Source: Undaria pinnatifida
Taxonomy: Eukaryota; Sar; Phaeophyceae; Laminariales; Alariaceae
Length of the DNA: 64,000 nt
Direction of reading: 5' to 3'
Assembly (NCBI GenBank): GCA_012845835.1
Contig: JABAKD010000017.1
Location: 3,501,367 to 3,565,366, forward strand
In this document: positions 46,798 through 59,200 of the stretch, piece by piece
How the letters are laid out: every line of letters starts with the position of its first letter
Position numbering within the stretch: the first letter of the stretch is position 1
Notes under the pieces: model-generated
Seen by the model: the letters and a program-made list of their open reading frames with translations, nothing else
Databases searched by the model: none
Told to the model about the DNA's origin: nothing
Made by a program: the position numbers and the translations under genes

Positions 46798-49700
46798 CTG
46801 TCAACGTCAGCAGCACGGAGACGCGGGTAGTAGCGCATCGCCGTGTTGTTGGTGTTAGTTGTAAGAGGCATCGTGGGCGAGGTGGTGAGAGGCACCGCGA
46901 GAGTATATCGAGGTCAGGGTGGGTGCGGGACGGGAACTCGGGGAGCGGGGGTGACGAAGACGAAAACCCAGTCAAGTTTGAAGCGTCACGTAGGCTACGG
47001 CAGGGGGGGGTGCACCCCACTTTTTAATACCGGACCCTGAACAGCTATTATACTCTCACGAGTGCGTGACTCTGTGTACCGCGCACTGACGAAGCGTGAC
47101 TTGAGGAAATGTAGCTTTATTTTTCCACCAGAGCCCGGGATGGCTTCTGAGACCGGAGGCACGTGCCTCCGATCTATTCCCTAACTTTCCCGAATATAAA
47201 ACGCCAACCTTATCATACGAACCCCATCCAAACGATCTCAAATTCGGATAATCACAGGCCTTTTGAAGCCGTATCTTAACACGATGACCTCGAGGAACAG
47301 GGGAGTCACTCGCGCGAGTGACACCGAGCCAATGAAAACAAATTGCCCTAAAAAGGGGATACACCCCCGCCGCCCCCCGCCCCCCCCCCCCTACCGGATA
47401 AGTCAACTTTTGAATGTTGTAGAGTGGCATACCTGAGGCAATCTTCCGACAAAAATAAGGGAAAACCGGTCGATCGAGGTAGGTTTGGTTTATGCTGGGT
47501 TTGTGATGCGGCCATGTGGGCGGGATAAGGGAGCCGGGTTGGGAGGGGGTAACAACCAAGGACGTGGAGACTTTGGGAACCTGTTGATGAGAGATTTTTC
47601 TTCCTGTAGGAAAACAACCAACAGGGCACGATTCGAGTACACATGTTTGTCTCTGGGCTCCTCACCATGTTGTCCTCGATGGTACGAGCGTTGTCTTCCG
47701 TGGGCGTTCCGGTCGGCCTTCCAAGGTAGGTGACGTCGGGGTTGGAGAAGTAGTTTCCGTATGGGGACCCGCACCCGTAGCTCATGATCGTCCGGTACCT
47801 GAAATTTCAAACCGAATGACCGCAAATACATAGGAAATATTTTTGGCAAAACGCAAAACAACTTATGGACAAAATGTGCGGTTAAGGCAGCCCATTTCGG
47901 CGAACAATATGTTTTCCAGATAGCGAAACTCCTTTACTGTAGATACACGTATTGGGAACACTTGTGGCCTAGGGAGATCCGCACTAACTCGCAGCTGGTG
48001 CGTAATCTTCGTTATAACAAAAAATGAACGAAACGCGCAGTAAGCACTCACGGGGCGATGCCGCTGCAGTAGCGGAGGCCGTGGGAGTACTCGGTGTCCC
48101 GGATGCTGTTTTCCCTGTTGTGGAAGCAGCCGAAGTTGTGGCCGTACTCGTGGGTGTGGATGTAGTTGTCGAGGCACGTCGGCTTCACGATAGAGAACCC
48201 GTACTGCTCCGCGATCGCAGTGTACCTGCAGAAGCGGAAGTACCATGAAGAAACGGGGAGCACGACGGTGAAACGGTCAATTTTACGACGAAAAAATTGC
48301 TCTTGTGGTTGTAGAGGGTGTGGAAGGGGGGCGGGCAACGAACGAAAGCGGGACGCATGCTACGACAGAGGTGAAACACTTTTTTTCTGAGGCTTCCTCA
48401 ATTCGGGAGCGGAAGACATTTCTTAACGAAAAAACTGAGATTTGGACAAAAAATGAAAACTGCCACCGGGACGCGTGCCACGATAGAGGTTGCACCGCTT
48501 TTTTCTGTTATCGTGCAAATACCACGGCAATCCCGCCACCACTTCTGCCACCGCGCACCTATTATCATTACAGCTACCGCGCGCGCTACAGCCAAGCGTA
48601 GATGTGGGGGAGACACATGGATCATGCGCACCCCTGTTGTAGCCTTACTGTAGCTCTAGCCCAACGACCGGCGCGTGCTGCGATGGAGGCAGCGCTTTCT
48701 CGCTATTTTTGTTCGGCACGACGGCGCTCCCTTCCTTCACCCAAAATCGTCACAAATTTCATTAATTGTACGCTTTTCAGCAGTCCTAGGGCATGGTTTC
48801 GTTTCTCGGATTTCGTTTTCGGTTTACTCGAAACATCAGGTTCCCAGGGAGTGACTGATTCTACGATAGTCCCCCCCCCAAAAAAAAAAACAGCGATTGT
48901 CTTTAACGACGAACGTTTTTTGACTGCTCGACACGAGGAAGGGTGCCGTTGGAACGTTGTCTTCACATATTTTCTTGTTTGCATCGAAGGACTGTCGAAC
49001 GATGGCGTCGGCGTGACAGGAGGTACCGTACTTCAACAGGTACGGCCAGGAACTGGTTTCAAAAACGGCGACTTCGCTGAAGAAAATTTGGAGGGGCTAC
49101 CGTAGAATGACTCGGGTTAGGTACAATTGTTTTTTGTCGAGGGGCCTCAAAAAAGGTACGCCTCTATACCGTAGTTTCAGTCTACTCAAACAGCAGGCTT
49201 TTTGGGTGGGGTGCAAAAATTACGGCTAGGTCGGGTAGATTTGGCTTACCCCCATCCGCAGAATCCATCGTTGAAGTAGCCGATGAGCTGCACCAAGTCT
49301 GCCTCTACGGCGTCCCTCATGTCCTTCACAGCCTGGGTGTCCATGAACTGGTTAAGCGTCACGATACCGCCCGTGTCCGTCTCCTCGAAGGGTGCCTGTA
49401 GAGGCGATGCAAGCAAAAAAAAACATAGGTCGTTGCATAACACACATGTATCCATTTCGACCAAGCGTTAACCTTAGAAGACTAAGCTATAACACCTCTA
49501 AACGTGCCAGAGGACGAAATATTAAGGACTAAACCTGAACACATAGATAAGAGGCGCCCCGGTCGAAACGATCAGCGATCAAATCGATCTCGCTAGCGCA
49601 CATTGCAGATCTTGTACTCGCGAGGAAGGCTGCCCTTCTCACGTGGCGGTGATTCCGAAATGAGCTCTTTCTTTGCGTCTTGTTTCTGCGGCTTCTCGCT

Positions 49701-52700
49701 TGAGGGAGGATCCACTTCTTCCCGAACTCGCCAAAACCAAAGGGAAAAATACAACCAAGTGTTTTAACCAGAGAACAATTCTATGGCCTGGGAATGCAAC
49801 AATTTTTTTATCCCCAAGAATATATTATTTCCGGCGATTTTGGCTAAGGAGGCCCATCATTCTGGAAAGCGTTTTGTTTTTTAAAGGCAAAAAGGGTTCA
49901 CCTCCATCGCAGCACACACGTCCCTCACGCCAAGCGCTTACATGAATAAGCATGAAAAAAAAAAACCTGGGCCAGTATCCTTTGCTTCTCAAGGTCTCAC
50001 ACCCCACCATCCACACACAAGAAACTATTTCCAGCCCTTCTCCTATGATCTCACCGGGCCGATGAGGACGGCCTTGAACCTGACAGCCACTTCAGAGTTG
50101 ATGAACGCCTGGTTGGTCCACACGAGGCTCTCCACGATAGTCGTGATCATCTGCTGGTGAGTGACTCCACCCAGGACAGCCCTGGCAGCTTCAGTGTACA
50201 GAACCATCACGTCGATCTGGCGCGCGCGGGGGGGGGGGGGGGGGGGGGGGATTATCAGAGGAAGCGGTGTTGACTGGGGGGGGCGGGGAGGCGAGGCCAG
50301 CGTTGGTCAGAGACGCATCTTGTTCATTTGACGTGGGGAGGGTTGGAGGTGAGTGTAGAAGAAGAGGTGCCGATGGCAGCGTGGAGCACGAGTTGGTGAG
50401 GTGAATACAAGTCGTAACATAAGGAGGCGTGGTTTGTACGAGGTTGGCAAAATTACGCTGTTGGTGCGGCATATACTGTGATACGCAATGACTCCCATAA
50501 ATGATATCAGGGTCAACCGGGCAACATTTCCTGGAGCGTTCCAGAACGTCAGAGGCGTAAAGCCAACTCCATGATTCTGACCCCATCGAGGAACAGAGGG
50601 GGGGGGAGGGGGGGCGGACGCGGGGAATCTAGCCGAACATACCTCGGTGTATTCGCCCTCCCCGCCTTCCTGCATCCTGCGCCGGGACGACCCAGATGAC
50701 GCCGACGTGCTGCTCCAAACAACAAGACATAGCAAGACAAGCACAAGAGGGGCACAGGAACGAAAACAATGATTGGCTTCGGGTGACAACTACCATGCTG
50801 TTGCCGCTGCTACCCAATTGCTCCTGCATCTGAACCTGAAACTCTATTTCCATACGTAACTGGGTTTGATGGGGCCGCACTGGGTAACATGTGGCTGGCC
50901 ATCATACAACCTCTTTCCATAGCTGGATTCGGCTGATCTGGGGTGGGATAGGGCGCTGGTTGGGCGGATATCGTGGGTTGGTTGGTGGAGCGTTACTACC
51001 ATAGCTCGTTACATACACGAGATACAGCATATGTGGGGTTGTCATTTCGGTCGTTCCAGTCGGCGACAAGATAAACGTAACGCTTGAGGCCAAACTCAGT
51101 TGTACTTAGCTCCCAAGAAATGGTGTCCGTCAAACCAGGGGTACACGGATCACCACAACCGCGAAAATCGTACCTCGAGTCACCAGCGACTTCGGGCAAG
51201 AGCACCTCTCCGGGCTCTTCGAACTCGACGAGGACCTGTCATGGCGTTACGACACAAGACAGAAGCAGCAACAACCGCAGCAGCAAACCAGGAGGATATA
51301 AGAGTTTATGGAGCGAATCTCTTTGTATAGCCTGTGTGTTGTTGCATGGGGATATATAATTCGGCAGCTGGGAGCAGCGGCGGCAGCAGCAGCAGCAACA
51401 GCACAACCACAGCGGAAGAGCATATCGTGCAAGGGAAGAGAAAAGACCCACCCCATTTGCATCACAGTGTACGCCACGGGGAGCTACTGTAGTAGTGTCG
51501 TACAGAGACACCATAAAAAAAAGGAAGAACATGCCTTCCCCCGTGCTACGCAACACGCGCCTGAAACTTAAACAACACGGGTGCCAAAAAATAAAAGACC
51601 CACCCGCCCACAGCGTAGAGCACGACAGTTCCTAGATGTTAAGGTGCTTTTTTTTTTGGTTCAGACACACATATTAAGGTAGGGGGCGTATCTGTTTTTT
51701 TTCAGAATTGAAGAGGGACCCCGCCACCAGACAGGAGACCACATCTGATGCTTTCGCCGCGTTATGAAACCGACCGAAACGACCGCGAAGTCTGGTATCA
51801 TATCATTACCCCAATCCCTTGCATTACACTTTACCAGAGGCAAACGGAAAGTACGTACACCAGACGACGGCTCACCTCGACCAAGCAGGTCTGGTTCTCG
51901 GAGTCGTCGATGCAAGGGACGGTCTTGACCATGGAGGTAGACCCGTCGATGTTGCGCTTGGTGATTTTCAGGAGGAACGTCTGGGGGAAGAGAGAGAGGA
52001 CATGGAACGTTGCGATGCTAGCAACGTTAGTTTATAACACAATCGAGTTTGCAGCAGCAACCGCTACACGGTAAGCTCTACCAGGTAGATTATACTCTTC
52101 CTCTCAGGGTGAGCGTCTCAATAATGTTTCAGTTCTTGCTAAAATATTGCCGGGCTCGTGCTGTGCATTTATATGCCGTGATAATGCACCCTGTCGTGGC
52201 GCTCGGTGCATACCTAAATTAGACCGTACACCACTCTTCCTTTCCGTGACTCCTTATGAAGTAGTATGCCATGTCGCAGATCTTCCCGCCGCGACAAGTT
52301 GGGCTACGGCAACACAAGCCAACCGGCTCGTGTGAAAGGTACATTTGTTTTTCCGGTTCCTCACGTGCTACCCTGCAACTTGCAAAATGGAGTGCTTCCG
52401 TGCGAATAAGATGTGAACTTCAGCTGACTCACCTCCACGCTGCACTCCTCCCCCCACGACAGGCTGACCGTCCGGGGGACGGCCTCGTCTTCGGCTTGTT
52501 CGGGGTCGGATACTTCTCCGGTCCAGACCTTTGATATGTACAAGCGGCAATCAGGTACGCGGAACAGATAGGGGGTTAGCAGGGCGCGGGAGGATGGTGA
52601 TGCCTGTACCTTGGTCCCTGCATAACATCCTGTTCGAACTTGATAATTGTCTACGTTCAAAAACCTCGCCATTTCAGATTGATGCCAAGGAAGTCACAGC

Positions 52701-53779
52701 AGCTCACGATAAGAAACGCCACAACCGCAGTTGAGGCTAACCAAGCCACAACCAAACGCCGAGGTTTAATACATGGCGACTGATGCCGTCGTCCGAGATC
52801 GGTATAGAGAACCAGGTGGTCTGACACAAGCCTTCTCAAGCATTCTCGACACTACCTTAAACCGTCCCTGATCTATTTCCAAAAGGAAAGGTGACAAAAG
52901 AAAGGCGATCTACTTCCAGAAAGTAAGTGCAAAACGGCCGAAGTAGTACGTAAATCTTACATGGCGGCTGATGCCGTCGTCGAAGATTCCCCCGTCCACG
53001 AGAGTGTACGAGGTCTGGTCCGCAACGATTCTTTCGCCGTGGATTGTCATGCCCACAGCTGCAGCATTGGCCGCGTTTGCGAGGCTGTTGCACGACAGCG
53101 TTCCCAGCTCCACAGGCCCCACCACTGGCACACACGCGCACAATGAGAAAAAGGGTCGAATTATGGTTAGCCGTGTCAGGATACTCGATCTGGGGGGGGG
53201 GGTTGGGTAGCACACATGGTAATGGTACGATGTTCGCGGTGAGGTATCATTGTCCTCGAGAGTCGCACACATTCGAAAAATAAGGAATCCAGACTAAACC
53301 CAGGTTCACCGGTTATGTTACGATCGCAAGCCTGCATTCCGGATCAACAATCCCATGGATCACACTCGGTATAAACAAAACAACATATTGTACTTGTATA
53401 GTCTAGTCTAGTCTAGTCTAGTCTAACTATCGCAAAAAAAAAGGGAATTCTGACGACGCCATTTCGGGGTAAGGAGCCCTATCTGTCATCCAGAAAACGT
53501 GTTCTAGCCAAAAAGGGCTACTCGCAGCACGCGCCCACCGATACTGCATATATGTGTGTCTTCCTTACCGGAGACCTGCTCGTCGCCCTCCAGAGCCGCG
53601 ATCAGCAAGTCCGCGGTCCCGGCGGCCGTGCTGGAACCGGTGCCCTCGTCACCGGAGGTCGCGCCGGAGGGGGAGATGTCGAACCCGATCTCCGCAACCT
53701 CCTGCAGCACCCTCTGGCAGGAGACCCCGCTGACCAGCGCGGCGGCTAAGGACAACGTGGACGCCGTCTTGATCTTCAT
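41513..53779 (-). CDS. Gene A: secreted metzincin metalloprotease with three WSC domains (complete, 17 exons)
   Basis: Exons in order: 53779-53569, 53124-52961, 52528-52433, 51980-51876, 51235-51174, 50709-50643, 50216-50055, 49395-49250, 48225-48052, 47798-47666, 46797-46570, 45129-45073, 44647-44432, 43852-43796, 43496-43266, 42446-42390, 41641-41513. Every junction is AG/GT, all phases join, and the sum is 2295 nt (764 residues plus TAA). The start ATG sits in a CACC context and opens a signal peptide ending near VSC (residues 19-21). A propeptide follows to about residue 235, then the catalytic domain (236-440), a Pro/Thr linker (about 453-478) and three WSC domains (about 490-577, 581-668, 676-764). 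The catalytic part resembles reprolysin / M72 peptidyl-Asp metalloendopeptidases: IDVMVLYTEAAR, HEYGHNFGCFH (363-373), Met-turn IMSYG (400-404), YFSNPDV. It is probably secreted and bound to wall glycans through the WSC domains. Substrate unknown. Confidence 0.93.
46174..46424 (+). mobile_element. MITE family 2 copy in gene A intron
   Basis: Starts CTATAACCCCCCC, contains TTTCATGGCCGGTCGACACA, GCCTATCGATCGATGACGTC and GATACGGCCGGGAGTTGG, and ends GGGGCTACGGTCGAAC. It lies between exons 11 and 12 of gene A. Confidence 0.8.
46992..47398. mobile_element. MITE family 4 copy in gene A intron
   Basis: The left end AGGCTACGGCAGGGGGGGTG and right end CCCCCCTACCGG are inverted, as are the inner CTCTCACGAGTGCGTGAC and AGTCACTCGCGCGAGTGACA. 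The copy is longer than the one at 12471 because the middle contains extra sequence. It sits between exons 10 and 11. Confidence 0.75.
47666..50216 (-). CDS. Gene A exons 7-10: metzincin catalytic domain
   Basis: Four exons encode residues 236-440. Exon 7 (50216-50055) starts IDVMVLYTEAARAVLGG and contains ESLVWTNQAFINSEV, the first strand and helix typical of M72/reprolysin proteins. Exon 8 (49395-49250) carries VKDMRDAVEADLVQLI and GFCGWG. Exon 9 (48225-48052) holds the zinc site HEYGHNFGCFH with ligands H363, H367 and H373 and general base E364. Exon 10 (47798-47666) has the Met-turn YRTIMSYG followed by NYFSNPDV and PTGTPTEDNAR, a signature shared with bacterial peptidyl-Asp metalloendopeptidases. 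All catalytic residues are present, so the enzyme should be active. The alternative label, M12B/ADAM-like reprolysin, fits less well because the tail signature is the bacterial-type one. Confidence 0.92.
48356..48500 (+). mobile_element. MITE family 1 fragments in gene A intron
   Basis: GCATGCTACGACAGAGGTGA at 48356 and GACGCGTGCCACGATAGAGG at 48470 are two left ends in the same direction. The first is followed by GAGGCTTCCTCAATTCGGGA and AGACATTTCTTAACG. Right ends are missing. Located between exons 8 and 9. Confidence 0.6.
48857..49109 (+). mobile_element. MITE family 2 copy in gene A intron
   Basis: Ends TTCTACGATAGTCCCCC and GGGGCTACCGTAGAA, with GACTGCTCGACACGAGGAAG, GGACTGTCGAACGATGGCGT and ACTGGTTTCAAAAACGGCGA inside. 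Located between exons 8 and 9, only about 350 bp from the fragments at 48356-48500. Confidence 0.85.
50643..53779 (-). CDS. Gene A exons 1-6: signal peptide and propeptide
   Basis: Six exons encode residues 1-235. The first 21 residues are a short basic start followed by a hydrophobic Leu/Ala core ending VSGVSC, a standard cleavable signal peptide. The rest has no motif I recognise but is strongly conserved in gene B, for example VGPVELG, SYTLVDGGIFDDG, KVWTGEV with a run of acidic residues, and TFLLKITKRNIDG. Exon 6 (50709-50643) is Ser-rich, with SSRRRM at residues 220-225 just before the catalytic domain, a plausible convertase cleavage site. I place exon 6 directly after exon 5 because exon 5 ends in phase 2 and only this acceptor restores the frame. 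Conserved cysteines in VPC and TCLVE (exon 4) could form a disulfide or latch the zinc; that is a guess. Confidence 0.85.
53398..53424. repeat. (TAGTC)n short array
   Basis: Five TAGTC units lie in gene A intron 1. TAGTCTA and TAGACTA words, often as the palindrome TAGTCTAGACTA, are scattered through the spacers (near 700, 36765, 60455 and 60875). Confidence 0.8.
53440..53535 (+). mobile_element. MITE family 1, right-end fragment
   Basis: GGGGTAAGGAGCCCTATCTG, TCATCCAGAAAACGTG and CAGCACGCGCCC match the right part of family 1. It sits in gene A intron 1, just before exon 1 in reading direction on the plus strand. Confidence 0.5.
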
Positions 53780-56035
53780 GGTGTTCGCTTTCTACGGTGG
53801 GAGCTCCTGGCAGAAAGGCGTTTTGTAGGAGGGAGGAGAAGGGAGAGGGGAACAAGTCAAAGACGTATTTTACTCGTACTGAAACTGCGGGAAAGATCGG
53901 ACGCCATCGTGCCCGTTGTCTGCTGGACAGAGGCGTTTCTTCAGAGGGGAAAAGGGGGACATTCGTGCTGTTAGGAAGACGCAACTCGACGGAGACGGTC
54001 ATTCCCGCTGTCTGCGGTGAAGGGATTGCTGGAAAGAAAACCGCACCTGGTATGGGACAAGCCAAGAAGCCAAGATTAGCGTAAGTCACGAGGTGACAAA
54101 TCTACGGCATGGTTTGAAACCGTATGATGTGGTGTGGTACTTTATAACCGATCAACAACAACACCACATCGCGGCAGTCTATGGTGTTGACTCCCGATCA
54201 AGAAAAAAGCCAACAGAGAGTAGTAGTATTGTCCGTCGCTTTTGGCGGAATGGGTCGTAGGATACGATATGTCTCGGTATACGGAGATCACAGCAGTCCC
54301 GGATCGTTATCGAAGTGTATTGAACAGCAGTAGACGGAGAGGCAAAACTATCCCCCACCAGGATATCGTAGTGCCCGTTTTAAAATGTACCTGGCAGTAG
54401 ACACCGGCGTAGTATGTGCTCGCGACAAACGGGTGCAAAGAGTGACCTCGCAGTCGACCGGTAGGCGGTTAGAGAAGATCGGTACCCACACACGAAATGG
54501 TATCATCAGGACACGATACCGGTCGGCACCTATGTGTTCAGAGAAAATAAACAATCCCCATGAAGCTGATGAGTCATAGCAATGTCAAAGGGTATAGACG
54601 CAATATCGTGTATTGTTCGAAACACCACCGCCACAAAACTACTGTTCGGCACATGGCGAACAGGGACAAGGTGTCGAGTGCGCAGTACAAATTCTAACCT
54701 GCAGCAGAGCACAATTACCCCGTTGCTCAGAACAGAGATACTCCGTAAATTTTACCGTACCGTCACGGGTGCAAGTTCAAGTCAACCCCGGCGTTTTCGA
54801 CACCATCTGTAGACGATACGGAACTGCAGTTACCGCACGGCAGAGGACACGTTATGGCGCAGGGGGAGCCATCAAGGTTTCCTATTTATCCTGGGCCTAT
54901 CATGCACCAGGCCAAGCATTCGTAGCACCAGATATTTCGTACACAGCTGGTTGCGCAGGTATCATTTCACCCGCCGCATACAGCACAATAAGCCAATCGA
55001 GGTGTACACACTTCAACGCAACGGCGTTACGATCTGTCTAGTTTATCTAGATATTGATGTGTTCGGTAGCTACCGTGCTTCCTGCGATATGCACGGCATC
55101 GTTTGGAGAAGTAAAACAGGCAACGCTAAAAATCATTGATGTCGCCCTACCTTACACCAGGACAGGTACTACTACTTCAGTAGCCCTCCTTGCAGGGGTA
55201 TTTTCACCCGGCCTACATGCAAACCGAGGGCTGTACACACCTGATTGCACCGGGGAACTGCTGTTTTTCGAGCCATAAGACATTGTACCAGGTATGAACT
55301 GCAGCAGCCGTGCTATGTGGGGTACGATGCAGTGATGGGAGCAACCGCGAGACACGCTGGTAAGAATCGATGTTGCCCTGCAATTTGCCGGGCCACATAC
55401 TGCATTGTTTATACCTGTTTTGTATACAAGGTATTGCGTACATTAGACTAGTCTATACCGCTTACTTTTCGCCCGTTCTGCAGCAAATCAAGCTTTACAC
55501 GCAAGCATGCTGTTCAAACTTACTCGAGAAACAAAACACAACAACCTTCAATGCACCGTAGCGCGATCATCATCATCATTCAGCAGCAGCAGCAGCAGGG
55601 CAATCAGCAGACATCAGATAGTCGAAGCTCTCACCTTTCTTTGCGGCCGTTTACTCAAGCGGACGACGCCCTTGCGGATATCGTCCCTGCTACGGCCTTC
55701 TTCTTCAACCAGTGGGAGGCAGGTGAGGAGGACGCAGGAAAAGCAGTAGTACCCGGTGATGCGTTTGGCGTTGTGAGAAGGGTGGGGAATCGGTAGGTAG
55801 GTGTCGGACATTTCCAGCTGGATATTTTCGGTTGAGCCTGGCGACGGGTGAGCAACGGACGGCAACATCAACAACGGGTGCAAAGGGAGGAGGACGGGTG
55901 CCCCCGGTGGGTACACCTAGGCGGGTCCGACTTTGTGTGGAGCATGCGTTGTTGTAGGAGCACGCCAGAAAGATAGTGAGAAAGAAACAACGGAACATAA
56001 TTTTTTGTCAAAATAATATTCATACAAAATCGTGC

Positions 56036-56218
56036 ACAGTAGGTGGCCCTATAAAGTGCGGGTCATATAGAGCGCGTGTCCGATATTGTGCGGGTGAAAT
56101 CGTTCGGCACAACATAAACCCCTTTATAGTAGCCGGTTTTTATATAGTGCGGGTGCCCTGTATAGTGCGGGTAAATTTTCGAGACACATACCCGCACTAT
56201 ATAGGGCCACCTACTGTA
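56036..56218. mobile_element. Small palindromic MITE with ACAGTAGGTGGCCCTATA ends
   Basis: Inverted ends of about 28 bp: ACAGTAGGTGGCCCTATAAA with GTGCGGGT at the left and ACCCGCACTATATAGGGCCA with CCTACTGT at the right, total 183 bp. Internally ATAGTGCGGGT recurs three times. CAGT...ACTG ends next to TA on the right suggest a Tc1/mariner-pogo type, but the left TA is not present. Confidence 0.8.
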
Positions 56219-59200
56219 CCAGGTAAACGTTTTGCGGGGAAAATTTTAAAAATGCGGGAGCGCCGCTGTCAATACTTGTGTTGCATCATCAGCGTTAGTT
56301 ATTTGTTCCTCCTCTGCGATCTTGGCCCTTCAGAGTGTACAAGAACGGAAAAAACTGGGCGGAAATGTACGGCGCACGGGATAGGCTTGTCAATCCCCAG
56401 GTGGTCATTATTGCTTAGTCGGCAGTGAGTGGCAACTCGCTGGTACCGGGTACCTGGTACCAGGTAGTTTTATGAAAAGGGCGGGTAGATGGTAGCACGT
56501 CATCACGTGCCAGACAGATAGACAGAGACAACGCCAAAGAGCTGCCAAATTTCCTCCTGTACCGGGCAGAGGGCTTACAGAAAATGCTAGGGAAATATCT
56601 GAGAATATGAGCTGTGTTCCTGTTTACCCGCCGCTGCTTTCCAACCGCCAACGGAGCCAACACGCACGCACACTGCTGTACGCACCAGTACACAATGCAG
56701 ACTGCTGTTGTTGTCGATACACAAAGAAGATATATGTCTGGAGATTTTTAGGGAAACTATGCCACGTGAAAGAGTAGGGGCAGAAGAACACGATATCAGT
56801 GACGGCTGCAGCAATGCTGCTTGAGATATGACAACTGCATGCACTTCTTTGTTTTAGCACTCCGGTGTAGCTGATCTGCAGCCAGCTTCGAACAGCAGGC
56901 ACTCCACAACTATTAATACGACAATGCCGAGGTGTCAGGTACCACTATTACCACTTCTGCTTCTACTACTACTACTGCTACTGCTAGTACTGCTGTTGAT
57001 GTCTACAATATTTGCACCAACAGCAAAAATTTTAAAAATTTGGACACCGGGGAGTCCACATACATGCATAGACTAGTCTACCCGTGCAACTACGGTACGA
57101 CTTTTTTACAATAAATTACAGACTAGAAGGACAACAAGCAGAATAAACATACCGCATCGCATCAATATCCAAGACTCGCATCGTGATACACCCGCCTGCC
57201 CTCGGTGTACCTGTCGGGCTGTGGCGGGTGGGCGTGCGGGTGTGAAACGAAATCGATGTGGTCATCTATCATCAATCTGGCGACCGTGATCGCACTGATG
57301 ATGTGTATGTACCTGGTATGATCGTGAAACCCAAAAAAACTAAAAACAATTATTCCGACATCAACCAGCCATGGTCGCTCGTGAGTACGACGAGCTGGGC
57401 CAGCCAAGAACAGACAGACAGAGCCGAACGCTCATCTCTCCCTCAGTTCGTTCTTGTCCGATTTTTTTTTCTTGTTTTCAAGACTTGACTCGTGCTTAAG
57501 AATTAAAAGGTTTTCTCAATAGATTGTTTTTTTTTTAACTCAAAACTGGACCCTCCCTTTTAATACTCCGGAGTATATTTTATTATCATGTTTTTTCGGG
57601 AGTTAAAACAAGTCGTAGGCACATTTGAAAAGCGACTGCTGTGTTGTTTTTTGTATCAAATCCGACGAAAACATAGAAGAACTTGTTGACGGGTACAGCA
57701 GTAAGGAAGTCCTCAAGATGTCTTCATAATAAGGGCGCAAAATTTCCACCCCTAAACAGTACGAATTGGTATGGGCGTCCCGCACTTACTCGCTATTCCC
57801 TGCTAAAAAAGGGGGGGGGGGTGCTGGGTTTTGCTGGCTATTCGTATTCCGCCGCATGCAGACACAGCAGTAAAAAAAGCAAACAAACGTTTTCCGCTCA
57901 AAAGCGCATTAAACCACAACAACAACCAATGTCACGAACGTGCCCAATCAGCACACAGCATACACATGTCTGGCGTCTTTGATTGGCCGGTCACGAGCAT
58001 ATATATATATGCTCATCATCTCCGGCTAGTTCGTCGCCGTTCATGAGGTATTAACGGACGCGAGCGAAAAAAAGCTGCTGTGCTGCTGTTGTTGTTATTT
58101 TGTTCTTGGCTGGCCCAGCTCGTAACATAGACTAAATTGTCTAGCGAGTCTGGTCTAGTTGCAGACCCCCGCGAAAAAGCGTATTAAGAGGAGTACCACC
58201 AACCGCAAGAAATATCTGGGAATGTTCTTCAATACACAGTAGTACTGGCACCTGGCACCTGGTGTGTTTTTTTGCACACGAGCGTTCGTGCGGGTACGAG
58301 CCGTTTGTAATAGGAATTGGACTCGGCTCACTCGGTCTCAGGTGAATCTCACTCGCGAGACTGCTGTACGCTCGCTAGCTGTCCAAACGTGTTCCCTACG
58401 ATATCATCTGCAGGTTGTTCCATCTGACGTGATAAATGCTTGTATGTTCTGGCTTCGAGAACTGGTCAAGCAATATGATATTGATGGATAATGTGTAAAC
58501 GAGCATCCTTTATCCTTCTTCGCTGCTGTTGTCCGCCTACCAATCCGTCACATGCTGACTGCTTTCGCCTGATACTCACTTACATCAGTCTCACTTGACC
58601 CCGATGGCTTGCCATATCGTGCATCGACTCAGGAATCTACGTAGTACCCAACGACGACATTTTCACCTACAAGAACCCGTGTATCTTTCAGCTACCCAGA
58701 TAGATCCATGTCCTATTATAGGACACTCCAAGATCTACCCACGACTACGAGCGAAGACCAACTCCAATACCAGGTACAGTTAGTACTGTACTCGTATGTA
58801 AATGTGTTAACCTCTTCTTTTTGACTCCTCTTCATCAAATTATCAGTTGACTCACGACTTATTATCACCACAGAACATGGGGTTGTTTTTCTTTGTGTTT
58901 GTGGTTTGGAGATGCTGTGATATCGGATTTTGGAGATTGTTTGTTCCCCCGTCGCGTGCCATGTCGCATGTACCGCCGGAATTTAAAATGATGCGGTTGA
59001 TGGGCTCGGTGATCTGTTACGAACGAAATGCTCTCATGCGCCGCCCCATTGAACGCACACCGCACGACGTAGCACGCGCCACGGCGACGATCATAGGCAC
59101 ACCTCCTCGCTAAACCAACAACAGGCGAAACAAGACACTACTAGCCTAGGTGAGAGCGCTACTGCTATAGTCTACTGCTGAACAATCAGTTGGGGTATAG

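Noticed and set aside
50783-50859. Possible extra gene A exon reading LRMEIEFQVQMQEQLGSS
   Set aside because: It has AG and GT borders, but its phase does not match exon 5 (phase 2) or exon 6, while exon 5 joined to exon 6 directly is in frame and parallels gene B.
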